Of a DNA stretch of 6,807 bases, positions 1 through 4,729 are shown piece after piece. A model generated the notes under the pieces. It was not told the origin of the DNA. It made no database searches and worked only from the letters and a program-made list of their open reading frames with translations. Position 1 is the stretch's first letter, and each line of letters begins with the position of its first letter. The DNA comes from an uncultured Candidatus Saccharibacteria bacterium. GTDB taxonomy: Bacteria; Patescibacteriota; Saccharimonadia; Saccharimonadales; Saccharimonadaceae. Location of the stretch: positions 1-6,807 of the forward strand of contig CALJRR010000065.1 of the NCBI GenBank assembly GCA_937976315.1, in the 5' to 3' direction. A program made the position numbers and the translations under genes.

Positions 1-230
1 ATTGGGGCAATTTTTTTCAAGCCAATTCTAGATTTGTCTTTTGCGGGTTTATTTTTTAATTGCAACATTATATCAATAAGCAAAAGTATAACACCGATTA
101 CGCTAATTATGACCGCGAATATGTGATAGCGTGGATGAACGTAAAAGCCAAGTTGGTCGCGCCAAGCTAATAGCAAAATATATACACAAACGACAATTCC
201 GCCAATTGATTTTGCAAAGTTAGCGTACAT
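1..230 (-). CDS. TIGR03943/DUF1980-type membrane protein, N-terminal part (runs off the window)
   Basis: The first 76 codons of a minus-strand gene are visible, and its 3' end lies beyond base 1. The ATG at 230-228 overlaps the end of the upstream permease gene by 11 bases in another frame, so translation is probably coupled; no clear Shine-Dalgarno sequence is visible. The product has a hydrophobic segment at about residues 9-20, then LGFYVHPRYHIF at about 28-39, a second membrane segment at about 38-56 and a lysine-rich cytoplasmic stretch. The YVHPRY motif between two N-terminal helices is typical of the TIGR03943/DUF1980 (YcgQ-like) family, which is usually encoded directly after a YcgR/UPF0718 permease, as here. 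The function is not established; a role with the permease in transport or cell-envelope work is inferred from linkage. Family assignment comes from memory of the motif and the gene pairing. Confidence 0.8.
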   Translation of the reverse strand, partial: MYANFAKSIGGIVVCVYILLLAWRDQLGFYVHPRYHIFAVIISVIGVILLLIDIMLQLKNKPAKDKSRIGLKKIAP

Positions 231-1263
231 ATAAGTTAACTCCCAGCCCGACAATTAGCGATAAGACGAATACAGTTAAGGTAATTGTTGCGATAAATTT
301 CCAGCGAAAAGTTGTTTTTAATAGCGTAATCATTTTAATGTCTATCATCGGTCCGAATAGCAAGAAAGATAAAATTGAGCCTGTCGTGAAATTTCGCACG
401 TAAGCCAGTGCGAAGAACGCGTCGATGCTGGAGCATATCGAAATGATGAAACTTAGCGTGATCATGGATATGACTGATAAGAAAATGTCGCCGCCGACGG
501 CGTTTATGATGAATCGCGGAACGAAGATTTGTGTGGCGGCTGCGATGCTTGCGCCTAAGACCAACATAGTAAATAATTGCCAGAATTCATTATGTGATGA
601 GCTGAATATGTTTGACAATTTTGAACCGTGATTATGAGAGTGGCAAAGTTTTTCAAACTCTGGATTAATAACGGAATCTTCCTTAAAAAAGCTGACGATA
701 AAAGCGGTTATCTGTACGATAATTAACGCAAAAATAATTCGCCACCAAACCATTCGGGCGTCAAAACTGAAGGCGGTCATGGTTGAAATTATGGTTATCG
801 GGTTTAAGATTGGTGCGGCGAAAAGAAAGCTAATAACGTCGGCAGGCTTTAATCCGTTTGCTATTAAGCTTCGTGCAATTGGTACGTTGCCACATTCGCA
901 CACGGGTAAAATTAGCCCGATCATAGAGAGTGCAATTCGTCGAAGGAAGGTGTTTTTTGGTAACATTTTGAAAACGTCTTTTGATGATAAAAAGTACCTG
1001 ATAAGCGCGGATATGATAATTCCTAAAATTAAGAATGGGACCGCCTCGACAATTACGCTTAGCGTCAGCGTGATGAAATCTTGTAATGACGGAAGTAATT
1101 TATTGCACCATTCTGCAAATTCTCCGTTTAATAACATGACGCCGAATTGTGAGCTGAATTGATAAATAGAAATTATAAGGACGCCAAAAACCACCCAACC
1201 GATCAATTCGCTGTTGGCTGATAAAAACTTTTTTATGCGACTATCTGGCGATTTTTGTGCCAT
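220..1263 (-). CDS. UPF0718 (DUF318, YcgR/YraQ-type) permease
   Basis: This 347-residue polytopic membrane protein is of usual length for the family. It has a hydrophobic helix at about 20-45, a helix pair at about 62-90, then LPVCECGNVPIARSL at 119-133 and FAAPILNPITIIST at 148-161. A cytoplasmic linker with a His-rich patch (HSHNHG, 208-213) follows, and the second half repeats the plan with CSSIDAFFALA (277-287) and FGPMIDIKM (303-311). The Cys/Glu/Gly motif in the first half and the Cys/Ser/Asp motif in the second mark this permease family, some members of which (ArsP-like) export organoarsenicals. The substrate here is unknown, though the cysteines and histidines fit a soft metal or metalloid. 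It is first in an operon with the TIGR03943-type gene. The ATG at 1263-1261 sits 7 bases after a TATAAT box, so the mRNA is probably leaderless. Confidence 0.85.
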   Translation of the reverse strand: MAQKSPDSRIKKFLSANSELIGWVVFGVLIISIYQFSSQFGVMLLNGEFAEWCNKLLPSLQDFITLTLSVIVEAVPFLILGIIISALIRYFLSSKDVFKMLPKNTFLRRIALSMIGLILPVCECGNVPIARSLIANGLKPADVISFLFAAPILNPITIISTMTAFSFDARMVWWRIIFALIIVQITAFIVSFFKEDSVINPEFEKLCHSHNHGSKLSNIFSSSHNEFWQLFTMLVLGASIAAATQIFVPRFIINAVGGDIFLSVISMITLSFIISICSSIDAFFALAYVRNFTTGSILSFLLFGPMIDIKMITLLKTTFRWKFIATITLTVFVLSLIVGLGVNLYVR

Positions 1264-1270
1264 ATATAAA

Positions 1271-1276
1271 ATTATA
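1271..1276 (-). promoter_or_regulatory. -10 box for the permease operon (leaderless)
   Basis: A perfect TATAAT reads on the minus strand at 1276-1271, followed by 7 bases and then the permease ATG at 1263. Transcription would start at or next to the A of the ATG, leaving no room for a ribosome binding site. No good -35 hexamer is visible at the usual distance. It lies back to back with the plus-strand promoter of the TerC-like gene. Confidence 0.65.
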
Positions 1277-1287
1277 CTCCATGCTTA

Positions 1288-1296
1288 TGCTATACT
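1288..1296 (+). promoter_or_regulatory. Extended -10 promoter for the TerC-like gene (leaderless)
   Basis: TGCTATACT at 1288-1296 is an extended -10 element (TGn plus TATACT). It is followed by 8 bases and the ATG at 1305, so the message is predicted to begin at the start codon. The -35 region, around 1268-1273, is not consensus and overlaps the -10 of the divergent permease promoter, so the two promoters probably cannot be occupied at once. Confidence 0.65.
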
Positions 1297-1304
1297 AAAT
1301 CAAT

Positions 1305-2426
1305 ATGAAACATCTTTTACATTCACATCATCCGTTTCGGATTTTCTGGTTTTCAGTCCTATTGACCTTAGGTTTGGGCAGCTTGATTTTTAGCCATATG
1401 GGCGTTAGTGGTCTTTGGCTATTTACTATTTTGGTGGTTCTGGAAGTTACGTTTAGCTTCGACAACGCGGTGATAAATAGCAAGGTTTTGGCGGGAATGA
1501 GTCAAGTTTGGCAGAAAGTCTTCCTGACGGCTGGCATATTTGTGGCGGTGTTTGTCGTTCGATTTATATTGCCAATTGCTATTGTGATGATTGCGAGCGG
1601 TCACGGATTTATAGATGTTGTCAATCTGGCGCTTCATAAACCTGTTGAGTACGGCAAAATCCTGCACGAGGCGTCGCCGATGATTGACGCGTTTGGTGGT
1701 GCGTTTTTGATTATGATTGGGCTTAGCTATTTCATCGATTACAACAAGCGTGTCCACTGGATGCGACATGTTGAGCCGATTTTGGCGAAGGCTGGGCGAT
1801 TTGAGAATTTTAAGGTGTGCATAATGCTTAGCGTGGCGGCTGTTTTGTATTTTACGGTCGAGGCGCCGCATAAATCTCTGGTGTTGATTTCAGCAGTGCT
1901 TGGAATTGTGCTGCATATCGGATTGGAACTATTTGGATCATTTTTCCATGAAGATGACGCGAAATCCGTTAAGATTAAAACTGGCTGGGCGGCGTTCGCT
2001 AGCTTGTTATATTTGGAAGTTCTGGACGCCAGCTTTAGCTTTGACGGCGTGATTGGTGCGTTCGCTATTACCAACAGTGTGCTGCTGATCGTGGCCGGAC
2101 TGGGTGCTGGAGCAATTTGGGTTCGATCACTAACCGTATATTTGTTGCGAACAGGCGCGCTTAGTAAATATAAATATCTGGAAAATGGCGCTCACTGGGC
2201 AATTATGGCGCTCGGCGTGATGATGATTGCCAAATTATTTCACTTGGAATTGCCGGAATGGGCGACGGGTGGCTTGGGCTTGTTGTTCGTGAGTTTGGCG
2301 GTTGGTAGCAGTATATTGGAAGCTCGATCGATCAATCTGCAAGAAGCTGCGGCTACAAAATTACATCAAGCCGAAGAGCAATTGAAGAACGGCGCTTCAA
2401 AAATTGTGCCGCGAAAACGACGTTAG
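1305..2426 (+). CDS. TerC-like integral membrane protein (DUF475 family)
   Basis: This 373-residue protein has about nine predicted hydrophobic segments. Two internally repeated acidic motifs stand out: LEVTFSFDNAVINSK (46-60) and LEVLDASFSFDGVIGAFAI (237-255). This repeated E-x5-D arrangement within membrane helices is the signature of the TerC/DUF475 group, related to TerC-type proteins linked to tellurite resistance and manganese export. Metal-ion efflux is therefore the best guess, but the substrate cannot be read from sequence. The C-terminal tail (about 340-373) is soluble, helical and very basic at the end (PRKRR). The start at 1305 is supported by an extended -10 box 8 bases upstream, and no in-frame start fits better. 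The stop lies 8 bases from the stop of the convergent pth gene, with no separate terminator between them. Confidence 0.85.
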   Translation: MKHLLHSHHPFRIFWFSVLLTLGLGSLIFSHMGVSGLWLFTILVVLEVTFSFDNAVINSKVLAGMSQVWQKVFLTAGIFVAVFVVRFILPIAIVMIASGHGFIDVVNLALHKPVEYGKILHEASPMIDAFGGAFLIMIGLSYFIDYNKRVHWMRHVEPILAKAGRFENFKVCIMLSVAAVLYFTVEAPHKSLVLISAVLGIVLHIGLELFGSFFHEDDAKSVKIKTGWAAFASLLYLEVLDASFSFDGVIGAFAITNSVLLIVAGLGAGAIWVRSLTVYLLRTGALSKYKYLENGAHWAIMALGVMMIAKLFHLELPEWATGGLGLLFVSLAVGSSILEARSINLQEAAATKLHQAEEQLKNGASKIVPRKRR

Positions 2427-2434
2427 AATCTAGT

Positions 2435-2995
2435 TTAATATTTTATACTGAACGGCTCGATAGTTTCGTTAATAAACTTCTCGATCAAGCTAATTGATTC
2501 GGGCAATATCCAGCTTTGGAGAATCTTTTGCTCGTCTGAGTTGAATTTGCCTAGGACAAAATCCACATCACCGACTTGACGTCTGAGTAAATTGTCTGTA
2601 CCAATACGAATATGCCAAAAATCTGATCCGACGTGGGCGTGAAGAGATTTTAATCCGTTGCTGCCTGCGTCTCGTCCGCCCTTGCGGGTTCGAATTTTAC
2701 CAAAATCCAGCGCCGTGTCGTCGTGAATAATTAGTAAATCGTCCAATGTCAATTTGTAAAAATCTAAGATTGCTCGAGCGGAAATTCCAATCTCATTGTA
2801 AAAAGTAGTTGGCTTAACCAGCAGGATTTTTTCCCCAGAAATATTCAGCTCGGCAATATCGGCGGAAAATTTTGGCTTATTGCAAAAAACTGCATTATTT
2901 TCTGACGCAAATTTATCAATAGCCAAAAATCCAGCATTATGCCTTGTGTTTGTGTATTTTTCGCCTGGATTTCCCAATGCTAAGATGACTTTCAT
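2435..2995 (-). CDS. pth: Peptidyl-tRNA hydrolase
   Basis: This cytoplasmic enzyme cleaves the ester bond of peptidyl-tRNAs that drop off ribosomes, recycling tRNA. The 186-residue product has normal length and the full motif order: LGNPGEKYTNTRHNAGF (7-23), KPTTFYNEIG (61-70), IIHDDTALDFGKIR (89-102) and AGSNGLKSL (110-118). By alignment with the Escherichia coli enzyme, the catalytic His is H19 and the Asp is D92, with substrate-binding Asn at N9, N67 and N113. One difference is that the His preceding the last Asn in E. coli (GHNG) is Ser112 here (GSNG). The ATG at 2995 lies 6 bases after an extended -10 element, implying a leaderless message. The gene is divergent from the GTPase gene with a 43-base gap. 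Confidence 0.96.
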   Translation of the reverse strand: MKVILALGNPGEKYTNTRHNAGFLAIDKFASENNAVFCNKPKFSADIAELNISGEKILLVKPTTFYNEIGISARAILDFYKLTLDDLLIIHDDTALDFGKIRTRKGGRDAGSNGLKSLHAHVGSDFWHIRIGTDNLLRRQVGDVDFVLGKFNSDEQKILQSWILPESISLIEKFINETIEPFSIKY

Positions 2996-3001
2996 AGACT
3001 T

Positions 3002-3010
3002 AGTATATCA
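3002..3010 (-). promoter_or_regulatory. Extended -10 promoter for pth (leaderless)
   Basis: Read on the minus strand, TGATATACT spans 3010-3002 (TGn plus TATACT). Six bases follow before the pth ATG at 2995. No Shine-Dalgarno sequence fits in that gap, so transcription probably starts at the ATG. The same GTGATATA core recurs in the promoter of the small membrane-protein gene at 4772-4780. Confidence 0.65.
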
Positions 3011-3026
3011 CCTTGTGAAAATGACG

Positions 3027-3032
3027 TATAAT
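3027..3032 (+). promoter_or_regulatory. -10 box for the CobW-type GTPase gene (leaderless)
   Basis: A perfect TATAAT at 3027-3032 is followed by 6 bases and an ATG at 3039. This decides the start of the GTPase gene: the in-frame ATG at 3021 lies upstream of the box and would not be in the transcript. The expected -35 position (around 3004-3009) overlaps the -10 of the divergent pth promoter. Confidence 0.65.
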
Positions 3033-3038
3033 AAGCAT

Positions 3039-4007
3039 ATGGCAAAACGCGACGATGATTTAGAATTTAGCATTAATGCTCCGTTTGATGATGGGCGAGC
3101 GATTATCGATAAAGTTCCGTTGTATTTGGTGAACGGCTCGTTGGGCGCCGGGAAAACTAGTGTCCTTGAATTCTTATTGCAACAAAGTGACTATAAGGGT
3201 TCTCGGGTGATTGAGAATGAATACGCTAATGAAAACGTTGACGGTTATCGATTGGAAAAGCTGGCGGATATTGTGACGACTTTGGCTGGCGATTGTGTCT
3301 GTTGTTCGTCAAAACATGCATTGACACGAATGTTACTTGACTTTTGTCGCAATTCCCCCGCCCCAGTGTTTATTGAGGCGACTGGTGTAGCGCGAACGAT
3401 GAATTTAGTTGAGAAATTGATTAATGCACAAATATTCAATAAGTATGAGTTGGCGCAGAGTTTTTATGTTATTGACGCACATGAGATTTTACGTGGAATT
3501 GAGCCGGCGCATGAAATTGAGTTGCAAGCGGCGGATATGATTTTAGTGACCAAAGAAGATTTGTTAAGTGACGACGAGCGACTACGATATGAATCTAAGC
3601 TAAGTTCTCTGCCCTACGGAAAAATATTGAGCGCGCCACGAGGTAAATTTGATATCAATAAAATGACGACGCCGTCAGGACTACTAACATTTTTTGATAA
3701 GTACGACGGCGAGTTGGTCGTGCCGGATAATCCGACGTATGCTGTACTGGATGTTTCTGGTATGAAAATTGCTGCGGCGACTCTGGAAAAAATTTGGCCG
3801 GAACTTTTTGATGCTTATAAACTCAGGCGAATGAAGGGCTGTTTTATTGATGATAATGGCGCGCGACATCATTTGGAGGCAACGGAAAATCAGATTCAAA
3901 TAGCTAATTCTGCGGCGGAAGAGCCAGCAAAAATTGTGCTAATTGGTGAACGTGCGGACGAAATTACGCGTGAGGTTTTGTCTGCGCAATTGATGATGTT
4001 TGAATAA
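3039..4007 (+). CDS. CobW/COG0523-family metal-chaperone GTPase
   Basis: With the start set at 3039, the product has 322 residues. The Walker A loop is GSLGAGKTS (33-41). The metal-binding CxCC motif, GDCVCCS, is at 84-90 (C86, C88, C89). FIEATGVA (111-118) is the switch/Walker B region, and TKED (171-174) stands in the place of the NKxD guanine-specificity motif. A CobW C-terminal domain follows from about 235 to the end. These features define COG0523 GTPases, which use GTP hydrolysis to load Zn, Co or other metals into client proteins. The His-rich tract seen in some members is absent. Longer reading frames begin upstream (2880, 3021), but the TATAAT box at 3027-3032 argues for 3039. The stop codon's last base is the first base of the 14-base direct repeat that borders the hammerhead-bearing unit. 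Confidence 0.88.
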   Translation: MAKRDDDLEFSINAPFDDGRAIIDKVPLYLVNGSLGAGKTSVLEFLLQQSDYKGSRVIENEYANENVDGYRLEKLADIVTTLAGDCVCCSSKHALTRMLLDFCRNSPAPVFIEATGVARTMNLVEKLINAQIFNKYELAQSFYVIDAHEILRGIEPAHEIELQAADMILVTKEDLLSDDERLRYESKLSSLPYGKILSAPRGKFDINKMTTPSGLLTFFDKYDGELVVPDNPTYAVLDVSGMKIAAATLEKIWPELFDAYKLRRMKGCFIDDNGARHHLEATENQIQIANSAAEEPAKIVLIGERADEITREVLSAQLMMFE

Positions 4008-4020
4008 AAGTTCGCTTTCG
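4007..4020 (+). repeat. Left 14-base direct repeat of the hammerhead-bearing unit
   Basis: AAAGTTCGCTTTCG at 4007-4020 matches AAAGTGCGCTTTCG at 4721-4734 in 13 of 14 bases, in the same orientation, 714 bases apart. On the minus strand this copy is the GAAA core element plus the 3' strand of stem III of the hammerhead ribozyme. It begins at the last base of the GTPase stop codon. Confidence 0.75.
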
Positions 4021-4065
4021 TCGTTTCCGACTCATCAGCATAGACACACATCTATGGAGCGAACT
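4009..4065 (-). ncRNA. Type III hammerhead self-cleaving ribozyme
   Basis: On the minus strand, stem III is AGTTCGC (4065-4059) pairing perfectly with GCGAACT (4015-4009). The cleavage dinucleotide UC is 4058-4057. Stem I is CATAGA (4056-4051) with TCTATG (4044-4039), closed by a TGTGTG loop. The core CTGATGA is 4038-4032. Stem II is GTCG (4031-4028) with CGAC (4023-4020), closed by a GAAA tetraloop, and the second core element GAAA is 4019-4016. All invariant hammerhead residues are present: C3, U4, G5, A6, G8, A9, the 10.1-11.1 G-C pair, G12, A13, A14, and A15.1 paired to U16.1. The cleavage triplet is CUC, allowed by the NUH rule, and cutting is predicted between 4057 and 4056. Being open at stem III makes it type III. 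It lies 70 bases after the stop codon of the membrane-protein gene and would trim the 3' end of that message. The strand following it runs antisense into the GTPase gene. Confidence 0.92.
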
Positions 4066-4081
4066 GACAAGCAGGAGAATA
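4059..4081 (+). repeat. Left arm of the imperfect inverted repeat (segment A)
   Basis: The plus strand at 4059-4081 (GCGAACT, GACAAGCAG, GAGAATA in sequence, with the T/GAC junction contiguous) matches the minus strand at 4729-4703 (GCGCACT, TT, GACAAGCAG, TT, GAGAATA). There is one substitution and two TT insertions. A third related copy reads on the minus strand at 4130-4106, sharing GAACTGACA and GAGAATA with a different 6-base middle. In the minus-strand RNA this arm is the 5' strand of hammerhead stem III plus 16 upstream bases, so it can pair with either of the other copies. Confidence 0.75.
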
Positions 4082-4128
4082 TGTACGACGGAGAGAACCG
4101 CCAAGTATTCTCGGCGGATGTCAGTTCG
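4060..4128 (-). promoter_or_regulatory. Long imperfect 3'-UTR hairpin overlapping hammerhead stem III
   Basis: On the minus-strand RNA, CGAACTGACA (4128-4119) pairs perfectly with TGTCAGTTCG (4069-4060). After a 6 by 5 internal loop, GAGAATA (4112-4106) pairs with TATTCTC (4081-4075), leaving a 24-base terminal loop. CCGCC in the internal loop (4117-4113) can also pair with GGCGG in the terminal loop (4102-4098), a possible pseudoknot. The outer stem uses the same bases (4065-4060) as the 5' strand of hammerhead stem III, so hairpin and active ribozyme exclude each other. After cleavage the hairpin would cap the 3' end of the upstream RNA. There is no U-tract, so it is not an intrinsic terminator. 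Confidence 0.7.
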
Positions 4129-4131
4129 GCG

Positions 4132-4151
4132 GCCGTCAATTGTTCGACGGC
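4132..4151 (-). promoter_or_regulatory. Hairpin over the stop codon of the membrane-protein gene
   Basis: GCCGTC (4151-4146) and GACGGC (4137-4132) form a perfect 6-base-pair stem with an 8-base loop on the minus strand. The TGA stop codon (4138-4136) lies at the loop/stem border. It stacks directly before the long 3'-UTR hairpin, so RNA structure is nearly continuous from the end of the gene into the ribozyme. Confidence 0.5.
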
Positions 4152-4558
4152 GTTAGCCCGCAGGTGCCGGTGGGCTCCTGCTGCGTTAATTCAATGGTCT
4201 CAATGTTCCAGAAGCGTGAGAGTGCCGGAACTCGGTAACCAAACGACTTGATCCTGTAGACTTTGCCTGGCTCAATTCTGCCGTAGATATCGGCGCTATT
4301 AAACCTATGCCCGTTAGACCCATAGTAATCTGTAACCGTGTACACTTGTCCTGAAGTGTACACTCTGTACTGATGGGAGATGCTATCGCCGCTCCCTACC
4401 GTGGCTACTTCTTTGCTGCAGACGGTGACGACTTCTTCGTGCCAGTTCCCCTGCTCCACTGATGTGTGGCAGGCTTTAAACCCGAAGTAGATAGCAAAAA
4501 CTAAGATGAAGACAAGGATGTACTCCTTTACGCCAATCTCACTACTACGACTGCGCAT
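4136..4558 (-). CDS. Small membrane-anchored protein of unknown function, phage-like
   Basis: The 140-residue product has a short basic N-terminus (RSRSSEIGVKE), one strong membrane helix at about 13-29 and a soluble domain of about 100 residues, probably outside the membrane. That domain contains GSGDSISHQYRVYT (55-68) and then FNSADIYGRIEPGKVYRI (86-103), followed by a GYRVP turn (107-111) and SRFWNI (114-119). These patterns recall small single-helix proteins I know from tailed phages and prophages, whose function is unknown; this is recognition from memory, not a search. FKAC at 27-30 is not a good lipobox. Cysteines are C30, C47 and C133. The last 18 residues look poorly structured and overlap RNA hairpins. 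Unlike its neighbours, the gene has a real Shine-Dalgarno sequence, a long leader, a near-consensus promoter and about 51% GC, which suggests foreign origin. It ends just upstream of the hammerhead ribozyme. Confidence 0.8.
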   Translation of the reverse strand: MRSRSSEIGVKEYILVFILVFAIYFGFKACHTSVEQGNWHEEVVTVCSKEVATVGSGDSISHQYRVYTSGQVYTVTDYYGSNGHRFNSADIYGRIEPGKVYRIKSFGYRVPALSRFWNIETIELTQQEPTGTCGLTPSNN

Positions 4559-4564
4559 GGCTGA

Positions 4565-4574
4565 CCTTTCTCCT
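4565..4574 (-). promoter_or_regulatory. Shine-Dalgarno region of the membrane-protein gene
   Basis: AGGAG lies at 4574-4570 (11 bases before the ATG at 4558) and AAAGG at 4569-4565 (6 bases before it). This purine-rich stretch decides the start codon. It contrasts with the leaderless arrangement predicted for the four chromosomal genes whose starts are visible. Confidence 0.7.
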
Positions 4575-4700
4575 CACCCGGACGGGAATGTCCGTGTTTT
4601 ATAAAAAACACTGCTCTGGCGCCCGGATGGCGCTTGCAAGATGAGGTTTCACGACACTATTTTGCTTCCGCTAAAATAACGCCATAAAATCTCACCTTGC
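4572..4700 (-). promoter_or_regulatory. Structured 5' leader with possible Shine-Dalgarno-sequestering switch
   Basis: Reading the minus strand, P1 is GCAAGGTGAG (4700-4691) with CTCATCTTGC (4645-4636), 10 pairs including one G-U. Inside it, across 9-base internal loops on both sides, P2 is CGTTATTTT (4681-4673) with AAAATAGTG (4663-4655), including two G-U pairs. Its apical GC/GC closes a GGAA tetraloop. Three small hairpins follow: GCGCC/GGCGC (4633-4619), GTGTTTT/AAAACAC (4611-4594) and CGGAC/GTCCG (4594-4579). CCTCATC (4646-4640), which includes part of the P1 3' strand, can instead pair with GGTGAGG (4578-4572), which includes the Shine-Dalgarno core. P1 formation would expose the ribosome binding site and P1 opening would hide it. 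I recognise no known riboswitch class, and the ligand, if any, is unknown. Confidence 0.5.
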
Positions 4701-4702
4701 TT

Positions 4703-4729
4703 TATTCTCAACTGCTTGTCAAAGTGCGC
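4703..4729 (-). repeat. Right arm of the imperfect inverted repeat (segment C)
   Basis: Minus strand 4729-4703 reads GCGCACT, TT, GACAAGCAG, TT, GAGAATA, matching plus strand 4059-4081 apart from one substitution and two TT insertions. It lies in the 5' leader of the membrane-protein message. It can pair over about 22 bases with the sequence just before the hammerhead, joining the two ends of the transcript. Confidence 0.75.

Noticed and set aside
425..1162. Plus-strand open frames antisense to the permease, and similar frames inside the other large genes
   Set aside because: They are shadows of well-supported genes on the other strand, with no recognisable motifs or start signals.
2880..3038. 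Longer GTPase start at 2880 or 3021
   Set aside because: The extension overlaps pth on the opposite strand and lies upstream of the TATAAT box at 3027-3032; the added residues do not look like part of the family.
4059..4130. Integron attC-like site: hairpin with two stems and a central loop right after a lone gene
   Set aside because: The shape is similar, but the ends do not match the GTTRRRY / RYYYAAC core boxes, no integrase or neighbouring cassettes are visible, and the flanking repeats coincide with hammerhead parts instead.
4027..4251. Plus-strand frame running through the ribozyme and structured 3' UTR
   Set aside because: It is antisense to the hammerhead and the end of the membrane-protein gene, low in complexity of motif, and starts inside the GTPase stop region; the RNA structure explains the sequence better.
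4579..4611. Intrinsic terminator in the leader (hairpins followed by short T runs)
   Set aside because: On the minus strand the hairpins have no U-tract after the stem; on the plus strand the 5-pair stem with TGTTTT is weak and no plus-strand gene ends nearby.
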